A stretch of DNA of 64,000 nucleotides from Acinetobacter guerrae (GTDB lineage: Bacteria; Pseudomonadota; Gammaproteobacteria; Pseudomonadales; Moraxellaceae). The DNA is taken from positions 106,746 through 170,745 of the forward strand of contig NZ_LXGN01000007.1 of assembly GCF_009372255.1 (NCBI RefSeq). The letters run 5' to 3'. Below the pieces are notes generated by a model that saw only the letters and a list, made by a program, of their open reading frames with translations, was not told where the DNA came from and made no database searches. Of this stretch, positions 45,391-55,191 are shown one piece after another. A program made the translations under genes and the position numbers. The first letter of the stretch is position 1. Each line of letters begins with the position of its first letter.

Positions 45391-47019
45391 ATGAAAAGTT
45401 TTAAAATTGCCCTTGCCCAATTTTCACCGCATATTGGCAATATAGATGCGAATGCTCAAAAAATGATTGAGCAAGCACTTGAAGCAAAAAAACAAAATGC
45501 TGATTTAATTATTTTCCCAGAACTTTCAGTGATCGGTTATCCATCTGAAGACTTATTGTTGCGTCCAGCGCTTGCCAAACGTATCGATAAAGCCTTTAAA
45601 CAGCTTGCTGAAATCAAAGATATCGTCATGGTATTTGGTTTTGTACATTTGACTGAAGAAGGTCAGCGTTATAATTCTGCTGCTGTAATGAAAGACGGTC
45701 AAGTACTTGGAATTTATAATAAACATAATCTGCCGAATTACGGCGTTTTTGATGAAAAACGTTATTTTAATGAAGGTCATCAGCATCTCGTTTTTGAATA
45801 TCTAGGTCATAAATTTGGCGTACTGATTTGTGAAGATATCTGGTCACTCAATACCGTTAAACAGGTTGCACAGCTTAACGTTGACAGTATTTTGATTTTA
45901 AATGCTTCACCTTATGAAGTAGGTAAACCTCAACACCGCGTTCAAACCCTGACTGAGTTATCTAAACAATTTAATGTCAATCTGATATATGTGAATCAAG
46001 TCGGTGGACAGGATGACCTAATTTTTGATGGTAGTAGTTTTATTATCAACCATGACAGCAGCCTTGCACTAAAAGCCCCTAGCTTTAAAGAAGCTCTTTA
46101 TTTCACAGATTTTAATCCTGAAGATAAAAAGTTTAATGTGGCAGATCCATCACCCAACCTTGATGCAATTGCTGAAATCTATCAGGGATTGGTTATGGCT
46201 ACGCGTGACTATGTTCAGCGTTCAGGTTTTCCTGGTGTGATTTTAGGCTTATCTGGTGGAATCGATTCTGCATTAACGCTTGCAATTGCTGTTGATGCAT
46301 TAGGTCCAGATAAAGTACAAGCCGTCATGATGCCTTATACATACACTGCCCAAATCAGTGTAGAAGATGCCTCTGAACAAGCACAACGTATGGGTGTAAC
46401 GTTTGGGATTGCTGAAATTCACAATATCGTGAATAGCTTTATGCAAACGCTTTATCCTTTCTTTGGCAACAGCCCAGCCGATGCCACTGAGGAAAATCTA
46501 CAAGCCCGTGCGCGTGGTACCTTATTGATGGGATTATCCAATAAATTTGGCAATCTAGTACTTTCTACAGGCAATAAATCTGAACTGGCAGTCGGTTATT
46601 GCACACTTTACGGCGACATGGTCGGTGGTTTTGCAGTCCTCAAAGATGTCTATAAAACTATCGTATTTGAATTGGCGAAATATCGTAATAGCTTAAGTGA
46701 TACACCTGTAATTCCTGAGCGTGTGATCACTCGACCGCCATCGGCAGAATTACGTCCAGACCAAAAAGATCAGGACTCATTACCTGCTTATGATATTTTG
46801 GATGCTATTCTTTATGCCTATATTGAAGAAGATCAAAGTCAGGCCGATATTATTGCCAAAGGTTTCGATAAAGCTGTGGTTGAAAAAGTCATTCGTTTAG
46901 TCGATCGAAATGAATATAAACGTCGTCAGGGTTCGATTGGACCGCGTATCAGCTCACGTGCTTTTAGTCGCGAACGCCGCTACCCTATTGTAAATGGTTG
47001 GAGACCAGATGACATCTAA
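45391..47019 (+). CDS. nadE: Glutamine-dependent NAD+ synthetase
   Basis: A 542-residue two-domain enzyme making NAD+ from nicotinic acid adenine dinucleotide. The N-terminal nitrilase-type glutaminase (about 1-260) has the E44-K111-C147 triad (FPELS, YNKHNLP, GVLICEDIW). The C-terminal ammonia-dependent synthase has the P-loop LGLSGGIDSALT (about 285-296) and LSTGNKSELAVGYCTLYGDM. The gene overlaps the start of the following helical-protein gene. Confidence 0.96.
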   Translation: MKSFKIALAQFSPHIGNIDANAQKMIEQALEAKKQNADLIIFPELSVIGYPSEDLLLRPALAKRIDKAFKQLAEIKDIVMVFGFVHLTEEGQRYNSAAVMKDGQVLGIYNKHNLPNYGVFDEKRYFNEGHQHLVFEYLGHKFGVLICEDIWSLNTVKQVAQLNVDSILILNASPYEVGKPQHRVQTLTELSKQFNVNLIYVNQVGGQDDLIFDGSSFIINHDSSLALKAPSFKEALYFTDFNPEDKKFNVADPSPNLDAIAEIYQGLVMATRDYVQRSGFPGVILGLSGGIDSALTLAIAVDALGPDKVQAVMMPYTYTAQISVEDASEQAQRMGVTFGIAEIHNIVNSFMQTLYPFFGNSPADATEENLQARARGTLLMGLSNKFGNLVLSTGNKSELAVGYCTLYGDMVGGFAVLKDVYKTIVFELAKYRNSLSDTPVIPERVITRPPSAELRPDQKDQDSLPAYDILDAILYAYIEEDQSQADIIAKGFDKAVVEKVIRLVDRNEYKRRQGSIGPRISSRAFSRERRYPIVNGWRPDDI

Positions 47020-48073
47020 GGATCAAATTGTCACGGATCAGACATTATCGCCTAGCGAACAACTTGCTCAAGCACTTTTGCTTGAGCAAGTGAGTTATTT
47101 TAAACAGCAGCTTACTGGTGCACATTCACCAGAATATCTAAAACATATTACGCATCTCATTTTTAATACGTCTCAATACTTAACACTAGGTCAGGTGGTT
47201 AGCCTTGAACAATTACAAGATGTAGTCAAACGCTATGCGCTTGAAATGCAACTTGGTGCGGGTTTACTAGAGTTCATTGGTGAAATTTCTCAACAGATTT
47301 ATCTGTACATGCTTCAATCCACCTCAATTGTAAATGATCTGGTTTCTGATCAACAATTTGAAATCTGGTTATCCAAATTTTTAGAGTTAGATAATGTACG
47401 GGTTTATTTGAATCAGTTTCTAAAAAGTAGCCCTGCAATTCGGCAGTTATGTCACTTTATTGCCACGACTATTTTACAAAATAAGCTTCCCGCATTATTC
47501 ACATCTTTTAAGCTAAAAAGTCAGTTGTCTGAACAAAATGGAGCTGAATGGAAGCGCAAACTACTCAACTTTTCTAACATTCAGCAGCAGCGTATTGAGC
47601 AGAAACTTGAAGATTATCTGGCTGAGTTTATTCAACAACAGCTTGCAGAGTTAAGTATTCTCACCAATGAAGATCTAGAAATTTTGATTCGCGATATTTG
47701 GGATGATGTCAAAGAAAAAACCATTTATCAGTACATTTCTCACCTAAAACCAATTGATATTGAAGAATTTTTCGTTTTAATTTATGAATATTGGAAAGAA
47801 TTACGTCAATCCCCTTTGATGCAAAACCTGATTTTGCATGGCGTTGAAGTGTTCTATCGGTTTTATGAAGATGAAACACTACAAGATTTATTGTTTGGTG
47901 TTGGTCTGACTGAACTCGATATACAAACAGAGGCATTACGGTTTTATCCGAAAGCGATTCAAGCATTAGATGAACAAAATTTGTTAGAGCCTTTAATCTT
48001 TAATTTACTGAAACCATTTTACCTTCGTTCAGAGACGCTCAATGTGATTTCTAAACATTTAAAATCGACCTAA
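47009..48073 (+). CDS. Conserved uncharacterised alpha-helical protein coupled to nadE
   Basis: A 354-residue protein, mostly alpha-helical and Leu/Gln-rich, with no recognised motif, signal peptide or membrane span. I chose ATG 47009 because GGAG lies 6-9 bases upstream; it overlaps the nadE 3' end by 11 bases. It appears to be a remote paralogue of the protein at 2671-3672, with shared EYWKELRQSPLMQN- and PFYLRSETLNVI-like segments. Coupling to nadE is positional; it does not show a role in NAD metabolism. Confidence 0.7.
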   Translation: MTSKDQIVTDQTLSPSEQLAQALLLEQVSYFKQQLTGAHSPEYLKHITHLIFNTSQYLTLGQVVSLEQLQDVVKRYALEMQLGAGLLEFIGEISQQIYLYMLQSTSIVNDLVSDQQFEIWLSKFLELDNVRVYLNQFLKSSPAIRQLCHFIATTILQNKLPALFTSFKLKSQLSEQNGAEWKRKLLNFSNIQQQRIEQKLEDYLAEFIQQQLAELSILTNEDLEILIRDIWDDVKEKTIYQYISHLKPIDIEEFFVLIYEYWKELRQSPLMQNLILHGVEVFYRFYEDETLQDLLFGVGLTELDIQTEALRFYPKAIQALDEQNLLEPLIFNLLKPFYLRSETLNVISKHLKST

Positions 48074-48075
48074 TC

Positions 48076-48115
48076 TTTAAGCTCAATACATTTTCTAGTA
48101 TGTATTGAGCTTAAA
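48076..48115. terminator. Bidirectional terminator
   Basis: A perfect 16-bp stem, TTTAAGCTCAATACAT / ATGTATTGAGCTTAAA, between convergent genes. Confidence 0.9.
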
Positions 48116-48124
48116 ACCCGATAA

Positions 48125-49312
48125 TCAAAAATAGTAACCAACCGCCAGATAAAACATTTTATCCCAACCATTTTGACTTTGATTCCCATGTGCCAAACTT
48201 TCAGCGTCTCCGCCATTCATCGGGTCATTACGACTCATGATATATTCAGCTTGTACGCCGATTGCCTTGTAATTAAAGCCAACACCACCAATTAATCGCT
48301 CGGAATCTTTATAACCTGATTCATCTTTAAAAAAACGACTATGCGACAAATAAGGCTTGATATTTTCCAAATGAAAATATGGTTTTTGAAAAGTATAGTT
48401 TATTTCATTGACCAGATACTGACCTTTATTGGCAAGTTGATAAGGGAAGTCAAAAGCACCTAAAGTAGAATATTCTGGAAAAAAATCATCCCTATTTTTA
48501 ATTTTTTGCTCGCCATATAGGCTCATCCATTGCCAATCACCATAATTGGTCGTTGCAAAAATATTCCATGTATTACGATGACCATTGTGTTGGGTTCTTT
48601 TATTTTCAATATCCGAATACCAGAAAGATGTTCCAAGTTCAGTCGACATTTTTTTGCTATCATTTAAAGAAAACTTTTTGGATAATCGCCCAATCCACAT
48701 ATTTTTTTCTTTAAGATGAGTACCTTCATCCAAATCATCTGCTGCAACAAAATTCGCGCTATAACGACTTGAGTCTTTAGATGTGCCTTTATAATTTCCC
48801 CCATCACGCGGATAAAAACCTAAACTTAAATGATAATTTTGATGAGATAATTGATATTGAATTCCTAGATTTGAAATATCTTCAAAACCTGCCGTGTTCA
48901 TGAGCGTTTCATAATAACTACTGCCCCAAAACTCCCCTAAACCAAAATCAATCGGTTGCAATCCCAAATTCAAACGTTGTTCATCATCAAATTTATAGCC
49001 AAGCCATGCGTGACGTAAAAAAACCGCATCACAAAGTTGATCATATCGATAGCAGCGTCCATCTATCGAAGCCAGCCAATCTGGATTTTCATAATCTAGC
49101 ACCAAACGAATATCCGCTAAACGCCAAAGATTATTTTGACCCTCATTGGCTTTTTCCTGATAATCCTTACTAGAAAAATGAGTTCGTATTGCACCTGAAA
49201 GTTTGATTTCCCCCAGATTTTCATCAGGATCACCCCAACTTAAATCACTTGCATATACAGCAGTGGGTACAAATATAAACGTAGTTATAAAAAGTAATAG
49301 TGACTTATTCAT
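48125..49312 (-). CDS. Outer-membrane beta-barrel protein, porin-like
   Basis: A 395-residue protein from ATG 49312. A signal peptide (MNKSLLLFITTFIFVP..AVYA) is followed by a beta-barrel-like sequence rich in aromatic-alternating strands and ending in YYF, the outer-membrane assembly signal. It resembles alginate-export (AlgE)-type or Acinetobacter carbohydrate/organic-solute porins, with SLGFYPRDGG and FGLGEFWGSSY. The substrate cannot be named. An upstream in-frame extension to 49420 is unlikely because AGGA lies before 49312. Confidence 0.7.
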   Translation of the reverse strand: MNKSLLLFITTFIFVPTAVYASDLSWGDPDENLGEIKLSGAIRTHFSSKDYQEKANEGQNNLWRLADIRLVLDYENPDWLASIDGRCYRYDQLCDAVFLRHAWLGYKFDDEQRLNLGLQPIDFGLGEFWGSSYYETLMNTAGFEDISNLGIQYQLSHQNYHLSLGFYPRDGGNYKGTSKDSSRYSANFVAADDLDEGTHLKEKNMWIGRLSKKFSLNDSKKMSTELGTSFWYSDIENKRTQHNGHRNTWNIFATTNYGDWQWMSLYGEQKIKNRDDFFPEYSTLGAFDFPYQLANKGQYLVNEINYTFQKPYFHLENIKPYLSHSRFFKDESGYKDSERLIGGVGFNYKAIGVQAEYIMSRNDPMNGGDAESLAHGNQSQNGWDKMFYLAVGYYF

Positions 49313-49423
49313 GTCATAACATCCTAAAATGAAGTAATGAAAATGCATAAGTTCGTTATGAATTAGAAAACTAAAACGATGAACTTGATTTTTACAAAGT
49401 ATGTTAAATGAAATATGCAAATA

Positions 49424-49456
49424 AAAAAAAAGATCACGTAAGGTACATGATCTTGA
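49424..49456 (-). terminator. Terminator of the tRNA gene
   Basis: The stem AAGATCA / TGATCTT extends to an 11-bp arm with one mismatch around AGG, followed by a T-run on the minus strand. Confidence 0.8.
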
Positions 49457-49460
49457 AAAA

Positions 49461-49537
49461 TGGTGGCTATGACGGGACTTGAACCTGTGACCCCCGCATT
49501 ATGAGTGCGGTGCTCTAACCAACTGAGCTACATAGCC
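49461..49537 (-). tRNA. tRNA-Met (anticodon CAT)
   Basis: A 77-base gene with CCA encoded at its end. The acceptor GGCTATG / CATAGCC pairs fully; the D arm is GCTCAGTTGGTTAGAGC; the anticodon loop is CTCATAA with anticodon CAT; and the T arm is ACAGGTTCAAGTCCCGT. It resembles the elongator Met type of E. coli. Confidence 0.92.
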
Positions 49538-49922
49538 ATAAACTGTGTGCGCATTATCTATAGAACCACGATGAGCGTCAACACCTTTATTTACCATCTG
49601 TTCATCAAATACTCAAATGTATAAAAATACCCTGCAATATTTAAAGTTTAGAAATATTTAGAGCTCAAAAAAACCACTAAACACAATATTTAAAAAAAAA
49701 TGATACACATTCAATTTATTATTTAAATCTAGCCAGACAATGAAAAATCCTAGATTAATGTCATTTTCGAGTTAAAAGAAAAATATAAAGCTTAAAATTA
49801 AATTTAATTTTAAGCACGGCTTAGACTAAATTTATTATATAAATGTAACCAAGAATCATTCTCCATAACAATCAGGCTAATATGTTGTTCTGAAAAATTT
49901 TTGAAAATTTAAGGACAATTCA
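49538..49922. other. Region between tRNA-Met and the exported SOD gene
   Basis: 385 AT-rich bases. The one structure is a perfect 26-bp palindrome at 49790-49815, about 107 bases before the SOD start codon. The tRNA promoter must also be here. No gene is visible. Confidence 0.5.
49790..49815. promoter_or_regulatory. Perfect 26-bp palindrome upstream of the exported SOD
   Basis: It starts GCTTAAAATTAAA and its second half is the exact reverse complement. The position and perfection suggest a regulator-binding site, though an AT-rich palindrome could also be structural. Confidence 0.4.
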
Positions 49923-50609
49923 ATGACACGTGCATTTAAAACGACGTTATTTTTACTGACAACTTCAGTAATCAGCATGTCAGCATTGGCGGAGTACAAA
50001 CAAGCCCCCTTACCTTATGCCAGTAATGCTTTAGAACCCGCTATTGACCAGCAAACAATGGAAATTCATTATGGCAAACACCATAAGGCCTATGTTGATA
50101 ATCTGAATGCACAAATCAAAACTTATCCAGAACTGGATAAAACGGATCTTGTTCAATTACAGAAACAGATTTCTAAATATAATACAGCGGTTCGTAACAA
50201 CGGTGGCGGGCATTTTAACCATACTTTCTTTTGGGATAGCCTCGCACCCAGCAATAAGACAGGTCAACCCAGCGCTAATTTACTCAAACAGATCAATAAA
50301 GACTTTGGTTCTTTAGACACCTTTAAACAGAAATTCAATGAAGCTGCTTCAGGTCGTTTTGGTTCAGGTTGGGCATGGTTGATTGTTACAGCTGATGGCA
50401 AGCTTGCAATCACTTCAACACCAAATCAGGATAATCCATTAATGGATATTGCAGAAACTAAAGGCACACCTTTGTTGGCTTTAGATGTTTGGGAACATGC
50501 CTATTACTTGAAATATCAAAACCGACGTGCTGACTATATCAAAGCATTTTGGAGTGTAGTGAACTGGAATAAAGTTAATGAACGTTATACTCAAGCGTTA
50601 AAAAAATAA
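49923..50609 (+). CDS. Exported Fe/Mn-family superoxide dismutase (Mn-type signature)
   Basis: A 228-residue protein with a Sec signal peptide (about 1-23, ALAE). The Fe/Mn SOD fold follows with metal ligands H49, H100, D188 and H192 (MEIHYGKHH, NHTFFW, LDVWEHAYY). At the metal-discriminating positions it has Gly96 in GGGHFNH and Gln169 in PNQD, the pattern I recall for Mn enzymes rather than Fe ones. Periplasmic SODs are usually Cu/Zn, so an exported Mn-type enzyme is notable. ATG 49923 follows AAGGA at good spacing. The gene is monocistronic. Confidence 0.88.
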   Translation: MTRAFKTTLFLLTTSVISMSALAEYKQAPLPYASNALEPAIDQQTMEIHYGKHHKAYVDNLNAQIKTYPELDKTDLVQLQKQISKYNTAVRNNGGGHFNHTFFWDSLAPSNKTGQPSANLLKQINKDFGSLDTFKQKFNEAASGRFGSGWAWLIVTADGKLAITSTPNQDNPLMDIAETKGTPLLALDVWEHAYYLKYQNRRADYIKAFWSVVNWNKVNERYTQALKK

Positions 50610-50622
50610 TTGAATTACCCTA

Positions 50623-50654
50623 AAAAGTGAGCCTGCAATCGCAGGCTCACTTTT
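50623..50654. terminator. Bidirectional terminator between SOD and Wzi-like genes
   Basis: A perfect 14-bp stem, AAAAGTGAGCCTGC / GCAGGCTCACTTTT, around AATC. Confidence 0.95.
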
Positions 50655-50672
50655 AATAAAACCGAAAGAACA

Positions 50673-52115
50673 TTAAAAACCAAATGTTTTTAAATCCAAT
50701 GGAATTTCAATACCAACGGATGCACCCGCATCATTTCCATTGATATCAGAATCACTCACCCAACCATTAATTTTTAATGGAATATCTGGTTTCAAATAAT
50801 GCGACCATGTTAAATCCAATGCTTTAATTTCATCTTTTTCAGGAAATGCCTGATTAATGTCCAAGCTAGATTGGTTCACTTTAGCATATAAAACACGCCC
50901 ACTAATACGATTCATGATATCAACACGGATGTCACCACCCACCGATACCATCTGTCCATCACCACCCATCGCGTGTGCTAAAGGATAGCCATGCTGATAA
51001 TAACCATCTGTATAAATGTAATGATTGTATGAAATGCCTTTTACATCTCCATTTGTGCGGGTATCTGCCCATTCTGCATAAAGTTGATAAGGCATATTCT
51101 TATAAATAGAAGAATAATCAACACCTACTAAATACATTTTCTTGGAAGGTAATTTACCCGCCTCATCTTCTCCGACATATTGACCATAAATGCCGACTGG
51201 TACATTTAGAAGGGGTTGTAAATTTAAACGACCATCAAATCCAGCAATCTGATTTGAGCGATCATCATCGCCATCATAGACATTATCGTTGCCCTTAATG
51301 GCATTCCATAAAGAGTCCCAGCTTTCAGAACGCCCCTCACCACCCCATTGCAATGTACGGGAAGCACCTAATTCAAGATAAGGCAATGGTTGTGCTATAA
51401 TACGTAAACCTAATAATTTTGCATCAGGAATTGCTTTATAGTCATCTAGCTGTCCTGCAAACAACTGATATTGCCACGGCCCGATCCAGGATAACCATTT
51501 TGTTTCAAAGGCATTCTGCACTGCACGTTGCATCGTCACACCATACACGGGACGACTTGCATCTCCACGAATCAGGCTGCCATCGTGCCCAGGTCCCCAC
51601 CATGTCGGAATCTGCCCTGCAACAACCCATTGGTTCCATAGTTTTCCAGCAAGATAAGAACCTTCAACATTGACATCATGTCCACTATCAATCAGTGGAT
51701 CTTTTTCAGCGTTTACACGAATTTTAGCATCCCAGTTTTCACCACCCGCATTAAATTCCAATGCACCCTGATATTGTGATTTTTGTTTATCACCAAATGC
51801 TTGAGGAATATTTTTTTGGTCAGTTTCTGCAAATAAGCCAACTTTTACTGGATGATTATCTGCTTTTAATGCAGCTCGAACTGAGTTAATTACTTTTTCT
51901 TGAGTTGGATTAGAGATATTGGCTTGAGAAAGTGCTCGCTCAATTTCATCACCACTTAAGGGCCAAGTCGACGTACTTATCTGGATTACGCCTTGTTGAT
52001 TGAGCCAATTTAGATCAGTTCTTAAATTTTGGTCATTCAGAACAAGACCTTGTGCGAATAAAGAAGAAGAGCTTGCGGTCAATATTGCCAATAACAGTGT
52101 TTTTCTCGAAAACAT
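50673..52115 (-). CDS. Capsule-assembly Wzi-family outer-membrane protein
   Basis: A 480-residue protein from ATG 52115. A signal peptide (MFSRKTLLLAILTAS..LFAQ) precedes a periplasmic segment with DLNWLNQQGVIQ, then a beta-barrel with the Wzi-type QIPTWWGPGHDGSLI block. Strand-like segments continue to a C-terminal Phe. Wzi is an outer-membrane lectin involved in attaching capsule to the surface. Here it is away from any capsule-synthesis cluster. An in-frame TTG extension to 52178 is not conserved-looking. Confidence 0.82.
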   Translation of the reverse strand: MFSRKTLLLAILTASSSSLFAQGLVLNDQNLRTDLNWLNQQGVIQISTSTWPLSGDEIERALSQANISNPTQEKVINSVRAALKADNHPVKVGLFAETDQKNIPQAFGDKQKSQYQGALEFNAGGENWDAKIRVNAEKDPLIDSGHDVNVEGSYLAGKLWNQWVVAGQIPTWWGPGHDGSLIRGDASRPVYGVTMQRAVQNAFETKWLSWIGPWQYQLFAGQLDDYKAIPDAKLLGLRIIAQPLPYLELGASRTLQWGGEGRSESWDSLWNAIKGNDNVYDGDDDRSNQIAGFDGRLNLQPLLNVPVGIYGQYVGEDEAGKLPSKKMYLVGVDYSSIYKNMPYQLYAEWADTRTNGDVKGISYNHYIYTDGYYQHGYPLAHAMGGDGQMVSVGGDIRVDIMNRISGRVLYAKVNQSSLDINQAFPEKDEIKALDLTWSHYLKPDIPLKINGWVSDSDINGNDAGASVGIEIPLDLKTFGF

Positions 52116-52220
52116 TAGTGTGTCTTTCTCAAGTTTATTTCTCTGCCACACCTTAAATTTTTTATCAAAAGTTTGCAATCTTTAAACGTAACATTTACGT
52201 TGTATACATATTAACAGACA

Positions 52221-52250
52221 AAATAAAACCACTTTAAAGTGGTTTTATTT
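52221..52250. terminator. Terminator between Wzi-like and lysS genes
   Basis: A perfect 30-bp palindrome beginning AAATAAAACCACTTT, with the T-rich end needed for termination of the lysS transcript on the minus strand. Confidence 0.85.
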
Positions 52251-52267
52251 GAATAATATCGTTTTGA

Positions 52268-53794
52268 TTAATCTTTACGACGCATATGCGGGAATAAAAT
52301 CACATCGCGAATACTTGGCGCATCAGCAAACAACATCACAAGACGGTCAATTCCGATACCTTCACCCGCTGTCGGCGGTAAACCATATTCTAGTGCTTCG
52401 ACAAAGTCTGCGTCATAGTGCATAGCTTCATCATCACCTGCATCTTTTTCTGCAACCTGTGCCTGAAAACGTTCTGCTTGATCAATCGGGTCATTTAACT
52501 CTGAGAAACCATTAGCAAGTTCACGACCACCGATGAAAAACTCAAAACGATCCGTGATATGTGGATTGTCATCATTACGACGTGCAAGTGGTGAAGTTTC
52601 GGCAGGATATTCAGTGATAAATGTTGGCTGACGTAATTTGGTTTCGACGGTTTCTTCAAACACAATCGTTTGTAATTTGCCTAAACCAAAACCAGGTTTA
52701 ACTTGTTCTTTTAAAACATCTTGAGTGAATTTAGCCAAAAATTCACGGTCATTCACATTTTCAGGCGTGAATTCTGGATTATGCTCCAAAATTGCATCGA
52801 ACATGGAAATCTTTTTAAACGGCCCTTTAAAGCTAAATACTTCATCTTGATACGGAACGTCTGTGCTTCCTAAAATATCCAGAGCCAATTTTTCCAGCAT
52901 ATTTTCAGTGAGCTGCATCAGGTCTTTATAGTCTGCATAGGCCTGATAAAATTCAATCATGGTAAATTCAGGATTATGACGTGTCGATACCCCTTCATTA
53001 CGGAAGTTACGGTTAATCTCAAATACACGTTCAAAACCACCTACAACCAAACGTTTTAAGTAAAGCTCAGGTGCGATACGTAAGAATAAAGGCATATCCA
53101 GTGCATTATGATGTGTCTCAAATGGACGTGCTGAAGCTCCGCCCGGAATGATATGCATCATTGGAGTTTCCACTTCCATAAAACGTTCATTGGTCAAAAA
53201 TGCACGAATCCCTGCAACGACTTTAGCGCGAATTTCAAAGGTCTTACGTGTTTCTTCATTGACGATCAAATCCAAATAACGTTTACGATATTTGGCTTCG
53301 GTATCGGTTAAACCATGAAATTTATCAGGTAACGGACGTAAAGACTTTGTGAGTAACTCAAAACCTTCCAAGTGAACATATAAATCGCCTTTGCCTGAAC
53401 GACCAATATATCCTTCGGCTGCAATAATATCACCGAGGTCTAAACTTTTGATGGTTTCTAAAGTTTCTGCTGGTAGCCCTTTACGATCGACATAAAGCTG
53501 AATACGACCTGTCATATCTTGAATCACCATAAATGATCCACGATTGAGCATCACACGACCAGCAACTTTAACATAAATATGTTCGGCAGCTTCGATCTGT
53601 GCTTTGTCTTGATCTTTAAATTGTTCTTGTAAATCAGCAGCGTAATGTTCACGCTTAAATGTATTTGGCCACGGGCTTTGACCACTTACTTTTGCATTGT
53701 CCTGGATTTGTTTTAACTTGGCATGACGCTGTGCAATTAAATCGTTTTCGGAAATAATGGGTTCAGAAGTCGATTGAGCGTTTTGTTGCGTCAT
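52268..53794 (-). CDS. lysS: Lysyl-tRNA synthetase, class II
   Basis: A 508-residue cytoplasmic enzyme. The N-terminal OB-fold anticodon domain (about 60-160) has [13 protein letters not shown] and IQLYVDR. The class II catalytic core follows: motif 2 as [20 protein letters not shown] and motif 3 as [13 protein letters not shown]. It charges tRNA-Lys, using ATP. The full length and motifs leave no doubt about the family. Confidence 0.97.
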   Translation of the reverse strand: MTQQNAQSTSEPIISENDLIAQRHAKLKQIQDNAKVSGQSPWPNTFKREHYAADLQEQFKDQDKAQIEAAEHIYVKVAGRVMLNRGSFMVIQDMTGRIQLYVDRKGLPAETLETIKSLDLGDIIAAEGYIGRSGKGDLYVHLEGFELLTKSLRPLPDKFHGLTDTEAKYRKRYLDLIVNEETRKTFEIRAKVVAGIRAFLTNERFMEVETPMMHIIPGGASARPFETHHNALDMPLFLRIAPELYLKRLVVGGFERVFEINRNFRNEGVSTRHNPEFTMIEFYQAYADYKDLMQLTENMLEKLALDILGSTDVPYQDEVFSFKGPFKKISMFDAILEHNPEFTPENVNDREFLAKFTQDVLKEQVKPGFGLGKLQTIVFEETVETKLRQPTFITEYPAETSPLARRNDDNPHITDRFEFFIGGRELANGFSELNDPIDQAERFQAQVAEKDAGDDEAMHYDADFVEALEYGLPPTAGEGIGIDRLVMLFADAPSIRDVILFPHMRRKD

Positions 53795-54053
53795 CTCTGC
53801 CTCGATTAAGTAAAAAAATGAAGTCGTAGAGTTTAGCAGAAGTCATCAGATTTTCGTATGATTTCTTCTGCTGTATCGTTGAAATTCATGTGAATCCTAA
53901 ATTTTTAATCTATTAGACAAGCCCCCTTAGACCAAAATCTAAGATTCAATTTCCGTACTTCACAGTAAGATAATTAAACATTGAAGTGCTTTTAAAATGA
54001 ATAGCTGTGGACATGGATGACCAGTTTATTCTGGATACTGGTTTAAATTAAAA

Positions 54054-54557
54054 ATGTTGCAAAATCAATTGAAAATATTATTTTTGCATGGCTTGGACTC
54101 CTCTCGTGAATCAACCAAGTTTCATGCCATTCAAAGTACAAACAAGTTTTGTATTGATGTAGATTATCGCAACTTAAACTACGATACCGTTGCAAGTTTT
54201 TATCAGAACATTATTCAAAGCATTCGACCTGATATTTTGATTGGACATAGTTTAGGCGGCTACTGGGCACTTAAACTCTCTAGCCAGTATCAATTGGCAA
54301 CAATTGTCGCCAACCCAAGTTTAACCCCTCATTTTCGTGATGACTATCCCCCAATTTTGCCTGAAGATCTGGATAATGATATTCCAAGATTGGCTTATCT
54401 TGAGCTAGGCGATGAAGTTATTGATATGCGAGCAGTCCAATCACAACTGGAAAATTATATGCTGATCGATGCGGTTGAAGGTGGCCACCATCGTCTTGAA
54501 CAGCCCGAAAAGATCAATCATCTGATTCAACATATCCAGAAACAGTATTTTAAATAA
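54054..54557 (+). CDS. YqiA/RBBP9-like alpha/beta-hydrolase
   Basis: A 167-residue small hydrolase. FLHGLDSSRES (10-20) is the oxyanion region, S66 the nucleophile in GHSLGG, and D/H candidates sit in LELGDEV and GGHHRLEQ. Members of the YqiA family are cytoplasmic esterases. There is no ribosome-binding site close to ATG 54054, so the start is a little uncertain. It is convergent with apt. Confidence 0.85.
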   Translation: MLQNQLKILFLHGLDSSRESTKFHAIQSTNKFCIDVDYRNLNYDTVASFYQNIIQSIRPDILIGHSLGGYWALKLSSQYQLATIVANPSLTPHFRDDYPPILPEDLDNDIPRLAYLELGDEVIDMRAVQSQLENYMLIDAVEGGHHRLEQPEKINHLIQHIQKQYFK

Positions 54558-54575
54558 ATTGAAAACTTAGCCAAC

Positions 54576-54608
54576 AGAGAATAAGAAAACTTTCATTTCC
54601 TATTCTCT
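54576..54608. terminator. Bidirectional hairpin between esterase and apt
   Basis: AGAGAATA / TATTCTCT with a further short match in the loop, followed by TTTT on the plus strand. Confidence 0.65.
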
Positions 54609-54639
54609 TTTCTATGCATTTGATTTTTGAAGATACTTT

Positions 54640-55191
54640 TTAAAATTTATTATCTAAAACATGCCAAACAACCAAGCCCAAATCTGCATGTAAATCTGGT
54701 AAATCGAGTAAAACAACTGCACCCAAAACCTGATGTCCACATTTTTGACTCAGTTGATTGACTGCTTTTAAAGTTCCACCTGTCGCCAGAACATCATCCA
54801 CCAAAATGACTTTTTGTGCTTCAATTTGCGCAGACATTTCCAATTGATCTGCTCCGTATTCCAGACTATAACTGACACATTCTACAGGCGGTGGTAACTT
54901 ACCTGCTTTACGCACAAGTAATAAGCCCTTTTGTAATCTTTGAGCAAGTAATGTAGCTAAAACAAATCCCCTCGCTTCAACCGCAACAAAGCTTTCAACG
55001 CGTTGTAAATGATCTTCTGGCAAAGCAGCAATCAACGCATCTGTAAGCAAATCTAGCTCTTTTGCAAATAATGGAGTCAAATCATAAAAACAAATGCCTT
55101 TTTTAGGAAAATCAGGCACCGTACGGATATGCGACCATAACGTCTGACGAAGTGAAGTCATATTAATCATTGGCAGTAGCAGATTGTACAT
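54640..55191 (-). CDS. apt: Adenine phosphoribosyltransferase
   Basis: A 183-residue protein of the type I phosphoribosyltransferase fold. The PRPP-binding loop is VILVDDVLATGGTL, with VAVEARGF and LVRKAGKLP typical of Apt. It salvages adenine to AMP. Three Met codons near the start (M1, M8, M11) make the exact start uncertain; MTSLRQTLW at M11 is closest to what the family usually begins with. It is convergent with the YqiA-like gene. Confidence 0.92.
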   Translation of the reverse strand: MYNLLLPMINMTSLRQTLWSHIRTVPDFPKKGICFYDLTPLFAKELDLLTDALIAALPEDHLQRVESFVAVEARGFVLATLLAQRLQKGLLLVRKAGKLPPPVECVSYSLEYGADQLEMSAQIEAQKVILVDDVLATGGTLKAVNQLSQKCGHQVLGAVVLLDLPDLHADLGLVVWHVLDNKF

